From: Macropodus opercularis
Lineage: Eukaryota > Chordata > Actinopteri > Anabantiformes > Osphronemidae
Direction: 5' to 3'
Length of the DNA: 64,000 bases
Assembly: GCA_030770545.1 (NCBI GenBank)
Contig: CM061097.1
Span: 2,604,501 to 2,668,500 of the forward strand
The translations under genes were made by a program, and so were the position numbers. The notes under the pieces are model-generated. The model was not told where the DNA came from and did no database searches. It saw nothing but the letters and a program-made list of their open reading frames with translations. Shown in pieces: positions 12,571 to 23,866 of this stretch (position 1 is the stretch's first letter; every line of letters begins with the position of its first letter).

Positions 12571-15500
12571 CTGCGAAGATGAAAAACATGAACAAACTGA
12601 GTATAAAACTAAATGACAGATGCTAATATCATTTGCATTAAAGTACCTCGCTTAACAAAGTGTGGCCAAAACAGCAATCAGGGGGAAAATGTCTTGATTG
12701 TCAGGTTGAAGAATCATCAGGAGGTTTGGATCCTGTCAGAGAAAGCAGACACATCAAGACTTACTGTGACACACTCACAGCATCCGCATTAACTGCTAAG
12801 ATATGAAAGCAAATGTTCCTCAGTGAACTGCTACGCTGTTATGTGTTGTTAGTTTGAGGCCATTGTATTTTCCAAAGATCTCGTGCTGCAGGGCAGGCAG
12901 TGGAGTCGACTTATAAACTTCACCCAGCAGGAGATTTGTGCCTTTACAGTCACTCCTGATTGGTGTAATAACCATCAAATCTCCCCTTATTACAGAAAGT
13001 GTTCAACACTTTTACGGGCCAGGTCTTGTGATGGATAAATCACACCTCATAAACGAGCAGCGCTGCCGAGTGTGTGAACGAAGTGCAGCCCTGGTGCCCA
13101 GCTCGCAGCACAGTCCAGTCTTTACGGAGCCATAAAAACACCAGCCACTAATTCTCTCATATGTTCCATATGACTTATACTGTACTAGCCCCAGTATCTC
13201 CCCCTCGTCCCTGGTTGTTTATTCTAATTCCTTCGGTCTCCAGAGGAAATGAGTGACGTAAGTCAGTGAAGCTGTGACGTAACTCAGCGAATCTCTTTGG
13301 AATCAGAGGGAGAAGCAGGGACACAGACAGGAAGTGAGGAGCAGAGGCTTTACAGAAAGAAGAAGAGAATAAATTGGGACTTTGTCTGATAAGCCTGCAG
13401 CCACCACAGCACCTGCATACAAATGCAGCTGCAGGCCTCAGAGGCACGAGTATTGCACAACGTTTTTCTGCCTTATCGGCACTTGCAGTGCCATGTGCTC
13501 CAGTCACCTGCTCCGTGAGCAGCCAGCACAGCCCCGTGAGTCTACAGCACCTTTCAGGGACGCATAAATCACCACCACGCAGCCGAACGCCTTCTCCTGA
13601 AGCGAGCTGCAGAAGCTGCACGACATCAAACTGACGCCACTGTGTTTTGCGTCGACTTCTAAAGGCCTTCAGAAGGAGAATCTCATCTTCAGAAGAATGT
13701 TGCTTTAAATATCTGGATATTTGCGTAACGTGGCGAACACTAAGCTCTTATCTGCTGACTGGACCCTTATCTGGACACAAGCTCTTCTGTTGCTATAAAC
13801 ACGGAGGCAACAGTGAAACAGATCCATTCTGAGTGGGAGCAAACATCCCAACTGCAGCCATGTCTATTGTCTGATCTGCCTTTGTTTGGGTCTGTCCATC
13901 ATTTACGCCGCCTCTCTCGCTTTCAATATCCTGTTTGGACAAACACATTCAACTCCTCCTGACTCAACCAACTAGAGCTGCGACTCTTCACAAAACAAAA
14001 TGCTGTTATCGATCATGAGGCGCTGGTCCTCCTGAGCCAACACGCTGTGCTGTGAACCTGAGGAATGTTAATAAGTCCTCTCTGCCCAGACCCGGCCCGA
14101 GTGTCACTTCAAAGAGCAACTGCTCTGACCTCCCTCTCTCTCCTGCTCTCACCTGACCCAGCCACCCAGCCGGTGCTCTTACAGCCCGTTTCCAGAAGCA
14201 TCCACGAGAGGCCCGCAGCCAGAGAACAACAGCAAGTCTGTGGGTGAACAAAGACCCGCAGACAGATGGACAGACAAATGCATGAAGATGAAAGGATGAA
14301 TGGTCCCAATTAGCCGAGTCTTACCGCTGACATAGACTCCACAGCAAACACGGGACAGACTGACATACGGGAGTAACAAAAGAAAGCAACAAACACATGT
14401 ACCGCAGGCACCATACGTGGTAAACAAGACCTCAAACGCCACTGTGTCATAACAATTAATAACACATTCAAATGGTTTGTGAGAAAAGAAAATGAGAAAA
14501 GCAAAACAACAAACCTACTATGAAAACCACTGGCTGGTATACCAGGGTTGGGTCATGGATTTTTGTCCACAAATACATCACACTCCCTTTAGCGCTTACT
14601 GTAACTGGGTCTTTTTATAACCCAGACTTGGCCAACACTGTTTTTTTAACAATATTTTTCCTATTTGTGAAGCACTTTGTGAGTTCTGTTCCTAAACATT
14701 GTGTATAAATAAACTTTCCTTGCTTACCTGCTGTCTCCTCGTCAGTCTTCGTAAATAATTCTTTTCCTGCTAATCCACACGTCCTTGTAAAGAACTCTAC
14801 CACTCTTCACACAAACACACTTGAGAGCAAATCAAACACTGGCCCTCGAGCCAAATCTCCTCCCCGTTTTCAGGCGTTTTACAGAGCGCGCCAGTCAGCC
14901 CGCATCGAAGTCAAATAGCCCGTTTGTAGCCAAGCAGTCTTGGCAAAGAATATCAGCTGCTGAGAGCAGACGTGCGGCCGTCTGGTATGATAAAAATGCA
15001 GATCCAGTGCATCTGACCTGTCAGAAAGACTAAGTAGCAATGATGATACTCTCTTACTGCGACTAGTAAATGATAATAACCTGCACCACGTCAGGACAGG
15101 GAGGCCTCCTGTTCTCCTGCTGTTCTGCCTCAAGTCTCCAGATCCTACACAATTACCGCAGCACAGACACACGATAAAGAATCAATAGCAGGCCAGCAAT
15201 GCAGATGGCTGCGGACTGGACTGCTGGGCCTTTACGACCTTCACAATCCCTGAATGCGAGATGGACGATAAGCACAAATATCTGGATTTGGGTGGATACA
15301 ATCAACAAGATGCGTGGTGAGTCAGCTTAGCTTGGCCTGCAGGGGATCCACTTCATTAACTTAACTGCTCTGATCCTTGACTACAGCTTACGGAAACTCC
15401 TCCCAAGCACAGTCTAATGAAGAAAACTCGTTTCAGTCTGTCAAAGACTTTAACCAAGCTCCAAAGGCAGCACGTGTGCGGTAATAAAAAATAAAAATAA

Positions 15501-18500
15501 CATCTTTAAGTGCTACTGAACCTCATGGCTGTACTGTGAAAGCAGCCCAGGGCAGCTCACAGTCATTAACTTTCTGATGCCTTGTGTAAACACTAGCTCG
15601 CTGTTTGATGTGTCAGTGTGATTACATAATCAGATTAGTGACTGTAAAAAAGGTTCCTTCTGTGAAATGTTTAGTAATTAACCATGCAGCCGGGAAACAG
15701 TCATCTAATGCGTGGACTCCCCTAAGTGCAAACAACAATGATCAGCCTTACAAGTGATCACAATAAACAAGCCACGTGTCGCCTCCACCACCTTAAGAAC
15801 AACCACACGGAGTTTGTTCGGTCTTGGATGTTTCCTGAAAGTCAGGAGTAACAGACAGACGGTGTGTTGACCACCAGAAGACTTCAAACAGACCACGTCA
15901 ACCAAAACAAACAAAAAGTCCAACGCACACATGTGGCTTTGATTGTTTTCGGTGCGCTCGGTTCCAGATGTGCCCACATCCTCCAGAGGTGTGTTTGTTT
16001 TCCTCACCTCTCTGGGGGGCAGGCTGTGTTGCCGCACTTGCATCTGCCTGTGTGGAACTGAGGAGCTGGCAGAGAAGGTTTTTGTGTGTCGCCGCTCTAC
16101 TAACAGGACCCTAAACCTTTTTAGCGAGCTCAGTCGTATGCATGTATGTGCATCTGTCTACAGACTGGTGCTGGACGTTTTGTGTGCCTTACTGCATGTT
16201 AAGATGGTTTTTGACCTTCAACGGCAAATCAACAGAAACAATTCAGGCAGTTGGGAGGTGAAGAGGGATTACACCTACAGAGCGCGATGACCTTTTTCTG
16301 GAGAAGATGCAGGGGGTGAAACAACAGAGGAAGATAACGCGACGTCCTCAGTAAGACGGGGAACGCGTTCATTCGTTGATAGAGATGTACACAACAACAC
16401 AACAACACAAAAAGACCAGACAATAGGCCATGAAACCTGTGGAGAATGCTCAGCCTGTGTATTTGTAAGTCAGGGAGTGTCTTACTGTAGTTCCACTCAG
16501 CATGAGAAGCCATGAGGACGAGGGCCTCCCTCTGTGTTCACAGAGTCACATGATGCAGCTGTGGGACTGGAGGAGGGATGAGGGGGGCATACACATGAGT
16601 ATACGGAGAGAGAACAGAGACTGCGTTCTTTAAACATACAGGAGCAGAGAGATCAGCCTGTTGGAGCAACACGCTACAGCCTGACACTGTCTGATACGCA
16701 CAATCAGAGACATCTACAAGGCCCCAATATCAGGATCCATCAAAAGCAGGATCGCGTGACGAGCTCAGCTTACTTTAACCTGGTCCTGCCCTGAAGCCCA
16801 AGGGTGGTCCTACTCTTCTTTGAGCCGCAAAGTTCAGGTTTGGTACCTAAGCATGACGGTTTTATTTTCAGAAGTAGTCAGTCATGCTTGTAACTTACTG
16901 ATCCTGCTGAAGAAAACTCTCTACTCTCCTCTCTGTCTTTCAGTCCGTCATCTCTCCCGCCTACTCTCTCACTCTCGTACCCTGGGGTCCCCTGAGTGGG
17001 CCTCTGCAAACTTCATAATCACCAGAGCAGGGAGGTGGGAGGAGGACGTGGGGAACCCGGCAGGGCCTAAAAAACAACAACAACAAACATCACAACCACT
17101 GAATAATCTGAATTCCTGTGAGGCTGCCAAGCTACCGGCCTGCCAGCGGCCTCCAACAATCATTACGCAGAGAACAGAAAGTCGGCATCAGTATTCACTA
17201 TAGGCCTCAACTGGGAGATGTTTGCCGACGTGCAACATGGCCGAGAAGGGGAACTCCCACCCAGAGGCCATCAAAACCAACGCGATAATAAGTAAATACA
17301 CACAGAGTCACCGTACATACAAACTAAATGAAGCGTTTCAAATCCACAGAGACGACTTATTGACGCTGTGTTTTTCCATGTTTCCATGACTTTCTACAAA
17401 TGGGAGAATTTAGAAAGTCAGCGTAGCAGACAACCCTGACTGACGAATTTGTGACAGGTCATATCAACAGATCAGCGTAAGGGGCCGTGACGTGTGACAA
17501 TCATTCTGTAGCCACAAAGATTTCACCAAGCCGTGCTCAAAAGTCGATTAAAAAACGTAGCTACCGGTAGTTTAGAAAAATAATTAGTGTCATCAATGTG
17601 GGAACACACTGAATAATCAGAAGATATTCTGCTGTTTAATTACATCTGTTATTAATTTCAATATGAGCAAAATGGTAACTACTGATGGAACGTTGCCACA
17701 GAAACGTGTTTATGTCACTCAAGAACAAGTTTACAACTGGTGTGAAAACAGATTTCTATAAAATCCAAATCAAAATTTTTGACTAGTTCCCAATATTTTT
17801 ACCTATCAATCAGATTAAAACACCCACACAGGACGAAGAATCTGACTATAACTTAAGACAATCCCCCGTCATATATGGCCTAGGGTGAACATTGATCACA
17901 GCACTGATGATAAAAGAGAACATGAGTCCCGACAGACTGCTGCTGGCTCTGTGTAGTATGAGGTATGTGCTGACATGAATACACCCTGTACAATGAATGA
18001 GCACAATAAAAGATAACACAAGCCCAGAACAGGCCTCGCGTGAGGTGTGGAGCTTCAACCTCATCACATCAGTACAACACGGGCTCAAATCGCTCAGTGG
18101 CCGGTCCAGGAATGATGCTGCAAAGCATCCGGTTATTCAGCCTCGCTCGTGTCACTGGCCACAGCAGGAAAAACATCTCATTTTGTGTTTTCAAGTGTTT
18201 GGAGAAGAACTGGACACTGACTCTGTCAATCAATAATAAAAATAAGCAACAGAAACAGGCCTAAAACCGTAGATTGAGACCAATCATTGAAGCTCATCTT
18301 GGATTTATCAGCCAATCAGCAGCCAGTTAGGTGTAAAGTAAATACAGTGTTCACATTCATTTTTCATTTCACTTTCACTCTTCACCATGTTTATGTTGTG
18401 TGATTATGTTTTAAAAAGTGAATATACACCATTATCTGCATCAAACAATCCCCCAGCAAACACTGACTAGTTTTTATCTTTTTGCTCCTTTGACATTTTA

Positions 18501-21136
18501 TGACCTGAGTGACAAATGCTGTATTCCATTAACCACAGCGACACATGATTAAACAATGATAAAGTAATCATTAGCGGCACAGTTACTGGCTAAACCCACC
18601 ATCCAACAGATGTCACACTGGGACCTGTAATTCAGAATCTAACACAACTGCACATTTTCATACTTGATTCGAACGGTTCAAACGGTGCTTGATGACACAA
18701 GACGACATCCATGAGGGAAGGCAAACACTTGTTAAGCCTCCAGCTCATTATGGCTGTAGCGAAGCCATTGTGAGAGTCCTGTAGACGGTCAGAGTCACAT
18801 TAAACGTTACGACGTGCTGGACTTAACCATCACAGCGCAGAGGCCTCTCTATCACAGTGTTTTCAATGTGACGATCCACGGGCCACTGCCCTGTCTCTGC
18901 ACATTGATTAATAAGACCCTTATGAGCAGCGAGAGGAGTTGCTAAAAACTCTGCTGCTGGGTTCTGTCTTATGTAACTGTCTTAATGAGGCTCATATGCC
19001 TGTTATTTTGGTCCTACCACTACTGGGATCCCATGGCACCAAAGAGTCAAAGAACACACTGCTTTCCAGTCTGCTCTTTGACCCAAAATCACAAGACTGC
19101 AGTCGAAACATTACAGCTGGTAACTGTTGGGCTACGTCTTCGTAGGGCGCTCGTTCAAAACACACGCAGCAACGTTAGTCTTAAAGGCCGAGCCCTGCGC
19201 TTGAAGCAGCGTGACCGGTTAATGTTTACTTTCAATATCTCCGTTTAATAACTAATTTAAAGGAACATCCACTACAGTCAAAGCCCACAGGAGGAAAAAG
19301 CAGAGAGTCACAAAATAATAATTATTTGTGTTGGCAAGGCTTTGGCTCTACAGTGCCGGCACACTCCTTCTGCTATTCAGTTGGAAAATATTACATAATA
19401 TAACACACGGATGCTGCTCAATCTGACAAGCGTCATATCAGGCAGCACGGCATGAGAGCTCAGGTGTTGTTCAAAACAAGTCGGTGCAGGGACTTTGCAT
19501 GTACCATTTCCCTTTCAAACATCCTCTGTGGTAAGCTGACCAGGTCCTGACCAGGCTGGAGCTGATCCACTGACGTCCAGTCAAATGAGGCCTCAAAAAG
19601 GAAGTTCATGAAGGAAACACGGGCTAATATTCCTGTGTAAGGCCGTGTCCCTGCACGGGAACCCGGCAGATTTGCATCATAATTCATTTCATTTGTTTCC
19701 CCCGTCATGAGGAGATATTTTTAGTTATTTTAATTTAACGTGTTGCGTCATTTGCCACTTTGTGATTCAGAGGCACAGGTCGCAACATGAAAAGAACCCT
19801 GAGCTGCTATTACTAATACTTTACACGGCATGTTCAATGTTACATATACAAACAAGTCTGAAATCAGCCCCAGCCACCACCTAGAGAAACATACGAAAAT
19901 ATTAGCATAAGTTTTCATTTTGCAGGTGTTGAAAACCGGCTGCAACCACATGCCAGACATGTCTAAATTACAAGGAAACCGAAGCAACAAAGGAGACAGA
20001 GAGAGATAACAGTGAACAGTAGCCTTGCAGAAGCATGTGTAGCAGAGACAGGATGGTAGAGAAAGGTTTTATGTTTGAATTGGTTCTTAGAAAGACATAT
20101 AAAATTCAAACCAGCATTGCTTACTGTGCTCTTATCACAAAACCACCTGAGTCATAAGAGAACTGTCTCATGGAAAATCAATCAAATCGCAAGTGCAAGT
20201 AAAAACCTTAAAGACCACATCACAACGTTTCTAATTCTCATTATGACAAAGCAAAACTCACACTCCCAGATTATACACACAGTCCAGTGAACCTCCTGAT
20301 GAAGCAGAGTCAAAGATCCTGGCAGTGAGAGCTGTGCTGTAGCATTTCACTGTAAAGAGCAGCGACCAAGGCCGGGACAGCTCCAAATAATGTACAGCGA
20401 TAATACAGCGTACGCGTCGCCTGCCCTGCCAGCTTATATTGCGTCAAAGGAATCTCACAGCTATTCTCACTGCACACATGCATTCAAAAGGTCAAAGCAG
20501 CCTCAGCCTGGTGTTCAACCAGTGGCTTTCTTCCTTTGGCCTCAAATGTGTTGCACAACCTTTAACATGCTTGCTTCATTTCCCATCAAAGTGACCAGAC
20601 TTGCAGTTTCTCACAAAATGAGCAAGTTACAGTTTCAGACAAATACACAAAAAAAAGTCCTGGTTAAATAGGAAACAGCAGAGACTGGTACATTTTGATA
20701 GAGCAAACGTTAGAGACTATTACTCAGAAGATGTTTGTAGCTTGACGCAAGATTTAATTATTAAATCCAAACTACCACATTTTACCTTATTATGCCATTT
20801 CATATTGTACCTCAACATACATCTTTGCATTGAGTTTAATGAGGAGAAACATGGGCTGACCTTCCGTCCTTAATGTAATAAAACTAAATCTACGGGAAGT
20901 TGGGGGAGGAACTGAGCCTTGTAAAAGGTTCGGTGAGTTGATTTCACAGACTGAGGATTAAAAATTAACCGCTGAGTGACGTGAATCTGCTAAAGCGCTC
21001 ACCTGCCGACGTTCACCTGTCGCGAGAAAACACCTGACAAGTGACACTGAGAAACACGGAACAGTACATAAATCCTACAAACACGCAGCCTCGTAGGATG
21101 CACCAAACTCACAGGGATCTGAACCAGCCTCGTCCT
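12571..21136. other. Long gene-free stretch upstream of pip5k1b
   Basis: I find no reading frame with family resemblance or a coherent splice chain here. The open frames are short and lack recognisable motifs. Because the first coding exon of pip5k1b starts exactly at a splice acceptor, one or more non-coding 5' exons and the promoter should lie in this stretch or beyond, but I cannot place them. No RNA genes or long repeats were seen. Confidence 0.5.
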
Positions 21137-21876
21137 TTAATATTTCCCCCAGTGGCCGCCGCAGTCCTCGAAGAAAGGCTTCTCCTCCAGCAGATGATCC
21201 CACAGACCAGCGAGGTTACGTATGATGTCCGCAGTGTTTCTGTCCACCCCAGGCTGGAGCTGCGTGTTACTGGAGAGTCCTCCTCTACTCAGAGCCGAGT
21301 GCGTCTCGATGCCTCGGCCCTGCCTCTTTGCGGGCGGCAGCAGCTCGACTGCGCCCTCTGCAGGCCTGCACCTACAACTACACCAGCAGGACTGAGCAGC
21401 GGTCTCCATGCTCGCCTCACATCAGCATCACAGCCAGCGGAGAGCTGCAGAGGTGCATCCATCTCAGAGGAACAGGAAAGGTTCGCTTTGGTGATGGTGA
21501 AACCAGGGCAGCAAAACATTTACAGCAACAGCAGAAAAACGCTGCATTTTACCTGAGTGGCTGTTGATTTGCTGAATGTTTTCTCCATTTACGGAAAGCT
21601 AGCACACAACACACAACCACTAGTGCCAGTACTACGCCAGGGGACAAAGAGAATCGTATCAAAATATAATAAATCGTAAAGACGTGATCTCACCTGTTTA
21701 TCAGCTGATGAAAAACATATGAACAAAGAAAGCAAAGCAAAGCAAAGCCAGATTAGTAGCAAAAGCCGTTTGTTTTAAGGGTTATTGGTTTTTAATTGCA
21801 AAGGTATGCAGACAATGAACCTGTTCAGAACCTACCAGGAACTACCAGGATGAGGTGTCTGGAGTCTTTGTGCCGC
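21137..21876 (-). pseudogene. Partial second copy of the receptor-like gene: stalk, intact membrane exon and a different cytoplasmic tail
   Basis: Exon at 21631-21553 (79 nt) encodes a hydrophobic segment followed by basic residues (VLALVVVCCVLA then FRKWRKHSANQQPL), a good membrane anchor with stop-transfer signal. It ends in phase 2, which fits an acceptor at 21366-21367 and a final exon 21365-21137 encoding 75 residues ending EDCGGHWGKY. That tail is not recognised; it contains ADIIRNLAGLWDHLLEEKPF. Upstream, the stalk-like exon (near 21833-21870) lacks 22 nt relative to the other copy, and no signal peptide or Cys-rich exon is found between it and 22 kb. Retroelement sequence occupies that place. 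It is probably a truncated copy, but the open tail leaves some chance that it is still part of a gene with exons I cannot see. An ATG-initiated frame of 90 residues (21409-21137) also covers the tail. Confidence 0.4.
21537..21876. repeat. Duplicated block, copy A (partner 24032-24380)
   Basis: This block and 24032-24380 are direct repeats with high identity and a few indels (7 nt in the membrane exon, about 22 nt in the stalk exon). They contain the stalk exon, the membrane exon and the intron between them. It also holds a short (AAAGC)4 run at 21729-21748 that is shorter in the other copy. Confidence 0.9.
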
Positions 21877-22019
21877 AAACTGCAATGTATTGCCATCAAA
21901 ACAACATCAACACCGAGTGCATTACTCCTACAGTGACAGACTGACTGCTGCTAAATGCATGAAGTCCTTTGTTCACGTAACCAACTCATTCTTTACATGT
22001 GTAAAGTCAAATCAAATTG

Positions 22020-22160
22020 GAGTCTCTACGAACCTACCACAGACTGACGAAGCTGCCTGGATAGGTGGTGAAACGTTTCTAATAGGAGTCCAGTTGCCAT
22101 GACTAGACCTTCAGACAACGCCACCCGGATGACTGAGAATCTGCACAGACCTATGTTGTT
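22020..22160 (-). mobile_element. Terminal or non-coding piece of a Penelope-like element
   Basis: The minus strand contains a stretch of about 41 nt (22152-22112) that begins AGGTCTGTGCAGATTCTCAG, then a motif with AACGTTTCACCACCTATCC. Similar sequences accompany fish Penelope-like elements. A near copy of the 41 nt is at 37911-37951. The assignment rests on resemblance from memory. Confidence 0.45.
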
Positions 22161-22760
22161 CTTGTTCACAAGCAATAAATGGCACTTTATGCATAGATCT
22201 ACAGCAGGGATCTCAAACTGGCTGTGGTATTTGTGGCCCACAGGACAATATAAGAGAATAATGTTAACGCGACCTACGTACAAGTATTACACTTAAATGA
22301 TCCGGGAGTTTGGATTGACACCGACTGGTGGCGCGATAACTGCCACATCAAAGCCACATCTACTTTCATCTCCGGAGAAATGTTATACAGTGTAAAAACC
22401 TGTCTGCTCGACTGCTTTCCCACAGCCAGCACCTACGGTCACGGTGCCATAAGCTTTCACTTTCACCTACATGACACACAACACACAAACACACAAACAC
22501 ATTAAAACTACAACACCTGAACAAAACGAACACATAGCTAAATCATAAACAGTGGGACAGCGGCCTTGAGAAAGTCTTTGGAGTTTCCGATTGTAAAAAA
22601 TATGCTGAAAAGAGGGTAAAATCCAAATCTCCTTTTCCACAGTGGGTTTGTGCATAAAAAACACCCCATAATCACACAACGCCTCCACAGTACACTAACA
22701 GTATGAATTGACCATGTGTCACAAGCTATTTCACACGGCTCAGAAATGGAAAGGTCCCTT

Positions 22761-22872
22761 CACACTTTGGATCCTGATGGAAGTTGCTTTATCTTCAATG
22801 ATCTCTGTGCTTGTATGTTTGCAGAACATTCATTGAGCCATAGAAATACATTGTTTTAAAGACATGCTAAGG
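22761..22872. repeat. 112-bp dispersed direct repeat, copy 1
   Basis: Begins CACACTTTGGATCCTGATGG and ends with ACATGCTAAGG. It has the same length as, and very high identity to, 26099-26210. It abuts the Penelope-like fragment that starts just above it. Confidence 0.85.
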
Positions 22873-23110
22873 ATGAGTGTACGGCATGTACGTCTTCTCT
22901 GACGCCTCCTATAAACCACCTGTCTTCTCTGTCCAGAATGTGAACGTTGTTGTCTTCAAATGAGTGGCCTTTGTCTTTTAAGATACACGGCAGATACTGG
23001 TCCTGATGTGTTGTTCCTCCTGTGCTGGGCCGTCCTCTTGTGTAATGGCTGTTTGGTTTCACCAATGTATAGTTCAGCTCTAATGGGGTCTATATAGGGC
23101 TAAGTGTACA
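22873..23110 (-). mobile_element. Penelope-like retroelement fragment, GIY-YIG endonuclease end
   Basis: On the minus strand one frame reads YIGETKQPL (near 23073-23047) and another reads DKGHSFEDNNVHILDREDRW. These are hallmarks of the GIY-YIG domain at the C-terminus of Penelope-like elements. The two motifs are in different frames, so the copy is frameshifted and dead. No reverse transcriptase domain is visible nearby, so only the 3' end of the element is left. Confidence 0.65.
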
Positions 23111-23820
23111 ATAAACACACATACAGAATGAAGGAACCCATAGAACTTTTTTTGTTTGCCTGTGAGTAGCTCATTATGACTTACTGTGTGTGTTTGGGCT
23201 AAAAGTGAGTAGGTGTGAAACCTCAACTACCGTTGCATATTCCACGTTATCGATGCAGTTTAAGCAAATATCCTGCGTATGTGGCCGAGTCTTCTCAGTA
23301 CATAATTTATGCTGATTGTGCATAGCATGGCCAGACCTGGGTGTTATAATATATTGAGTATTCTGTATTTCTTACTGTTCTAGAACCACACATATACAAG
23401 GCACAAGGTCAGTCAAGCATTAAACCGCCTGAACCAGGATTGTCTCAATTTCATCTTTGACCGGATGCCTGTGGTGGTTCCCCTATCGCGAATCTATCCA
23501 TCCACGATCAAATCCAGACTTGATGATGATTATCTTAAAGCTGCACTGTCTCTCAACTGCTTCCTTCCTCGAGACAGATATGACTCAGCTATGTGAGAGG
23601 ATGCGGGAGAGCAAGCAAGATGTACTAACAATGACAGTAATTACTAAGCAGAAACCACGAAGGGGTTCTACCGGTGTGTTTTCAGGTATTATAGCTATAC
23701 AGTAACAAACAGACTTTGTAATTGTAACACTGTGTCTGTGGTAATCATTTGCATATACTATATATCATAGATCATGGAGTGAAGGTTGATGCAACAATAA
23801 TATAGAAAGGAAACTTTAAT

Positions 23821-23826
23821 TTTATT
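23821..23826 (-). promoter_or_regulatory. Polyadenylation signal AATAAA of the receptor-like gene
   Basis: AATAAA on the minus strand lies about 40 nt after the TAA at 23869-23867 in the last exon. This supports the 3' end of the model. Confidence 0.55.
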
Positions 23827-23866
23827 CATGTTTAATTAAGACAGTACAGAACAGAATATCCTGAGA

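Noticed and set aside
13175..13634. Overlapping open frames on both strands upstream of pip5k1b
   Set aside because: Both strands are open because of base composition; no recognisable protein.
21670..21704. Extra micro-exon ending CTGATAAACAG before GTGAGA in the receptor copies
   Set aside because: In the phase needed it contains stop codons, and the stalk exon already joins the membrane exon in phase.
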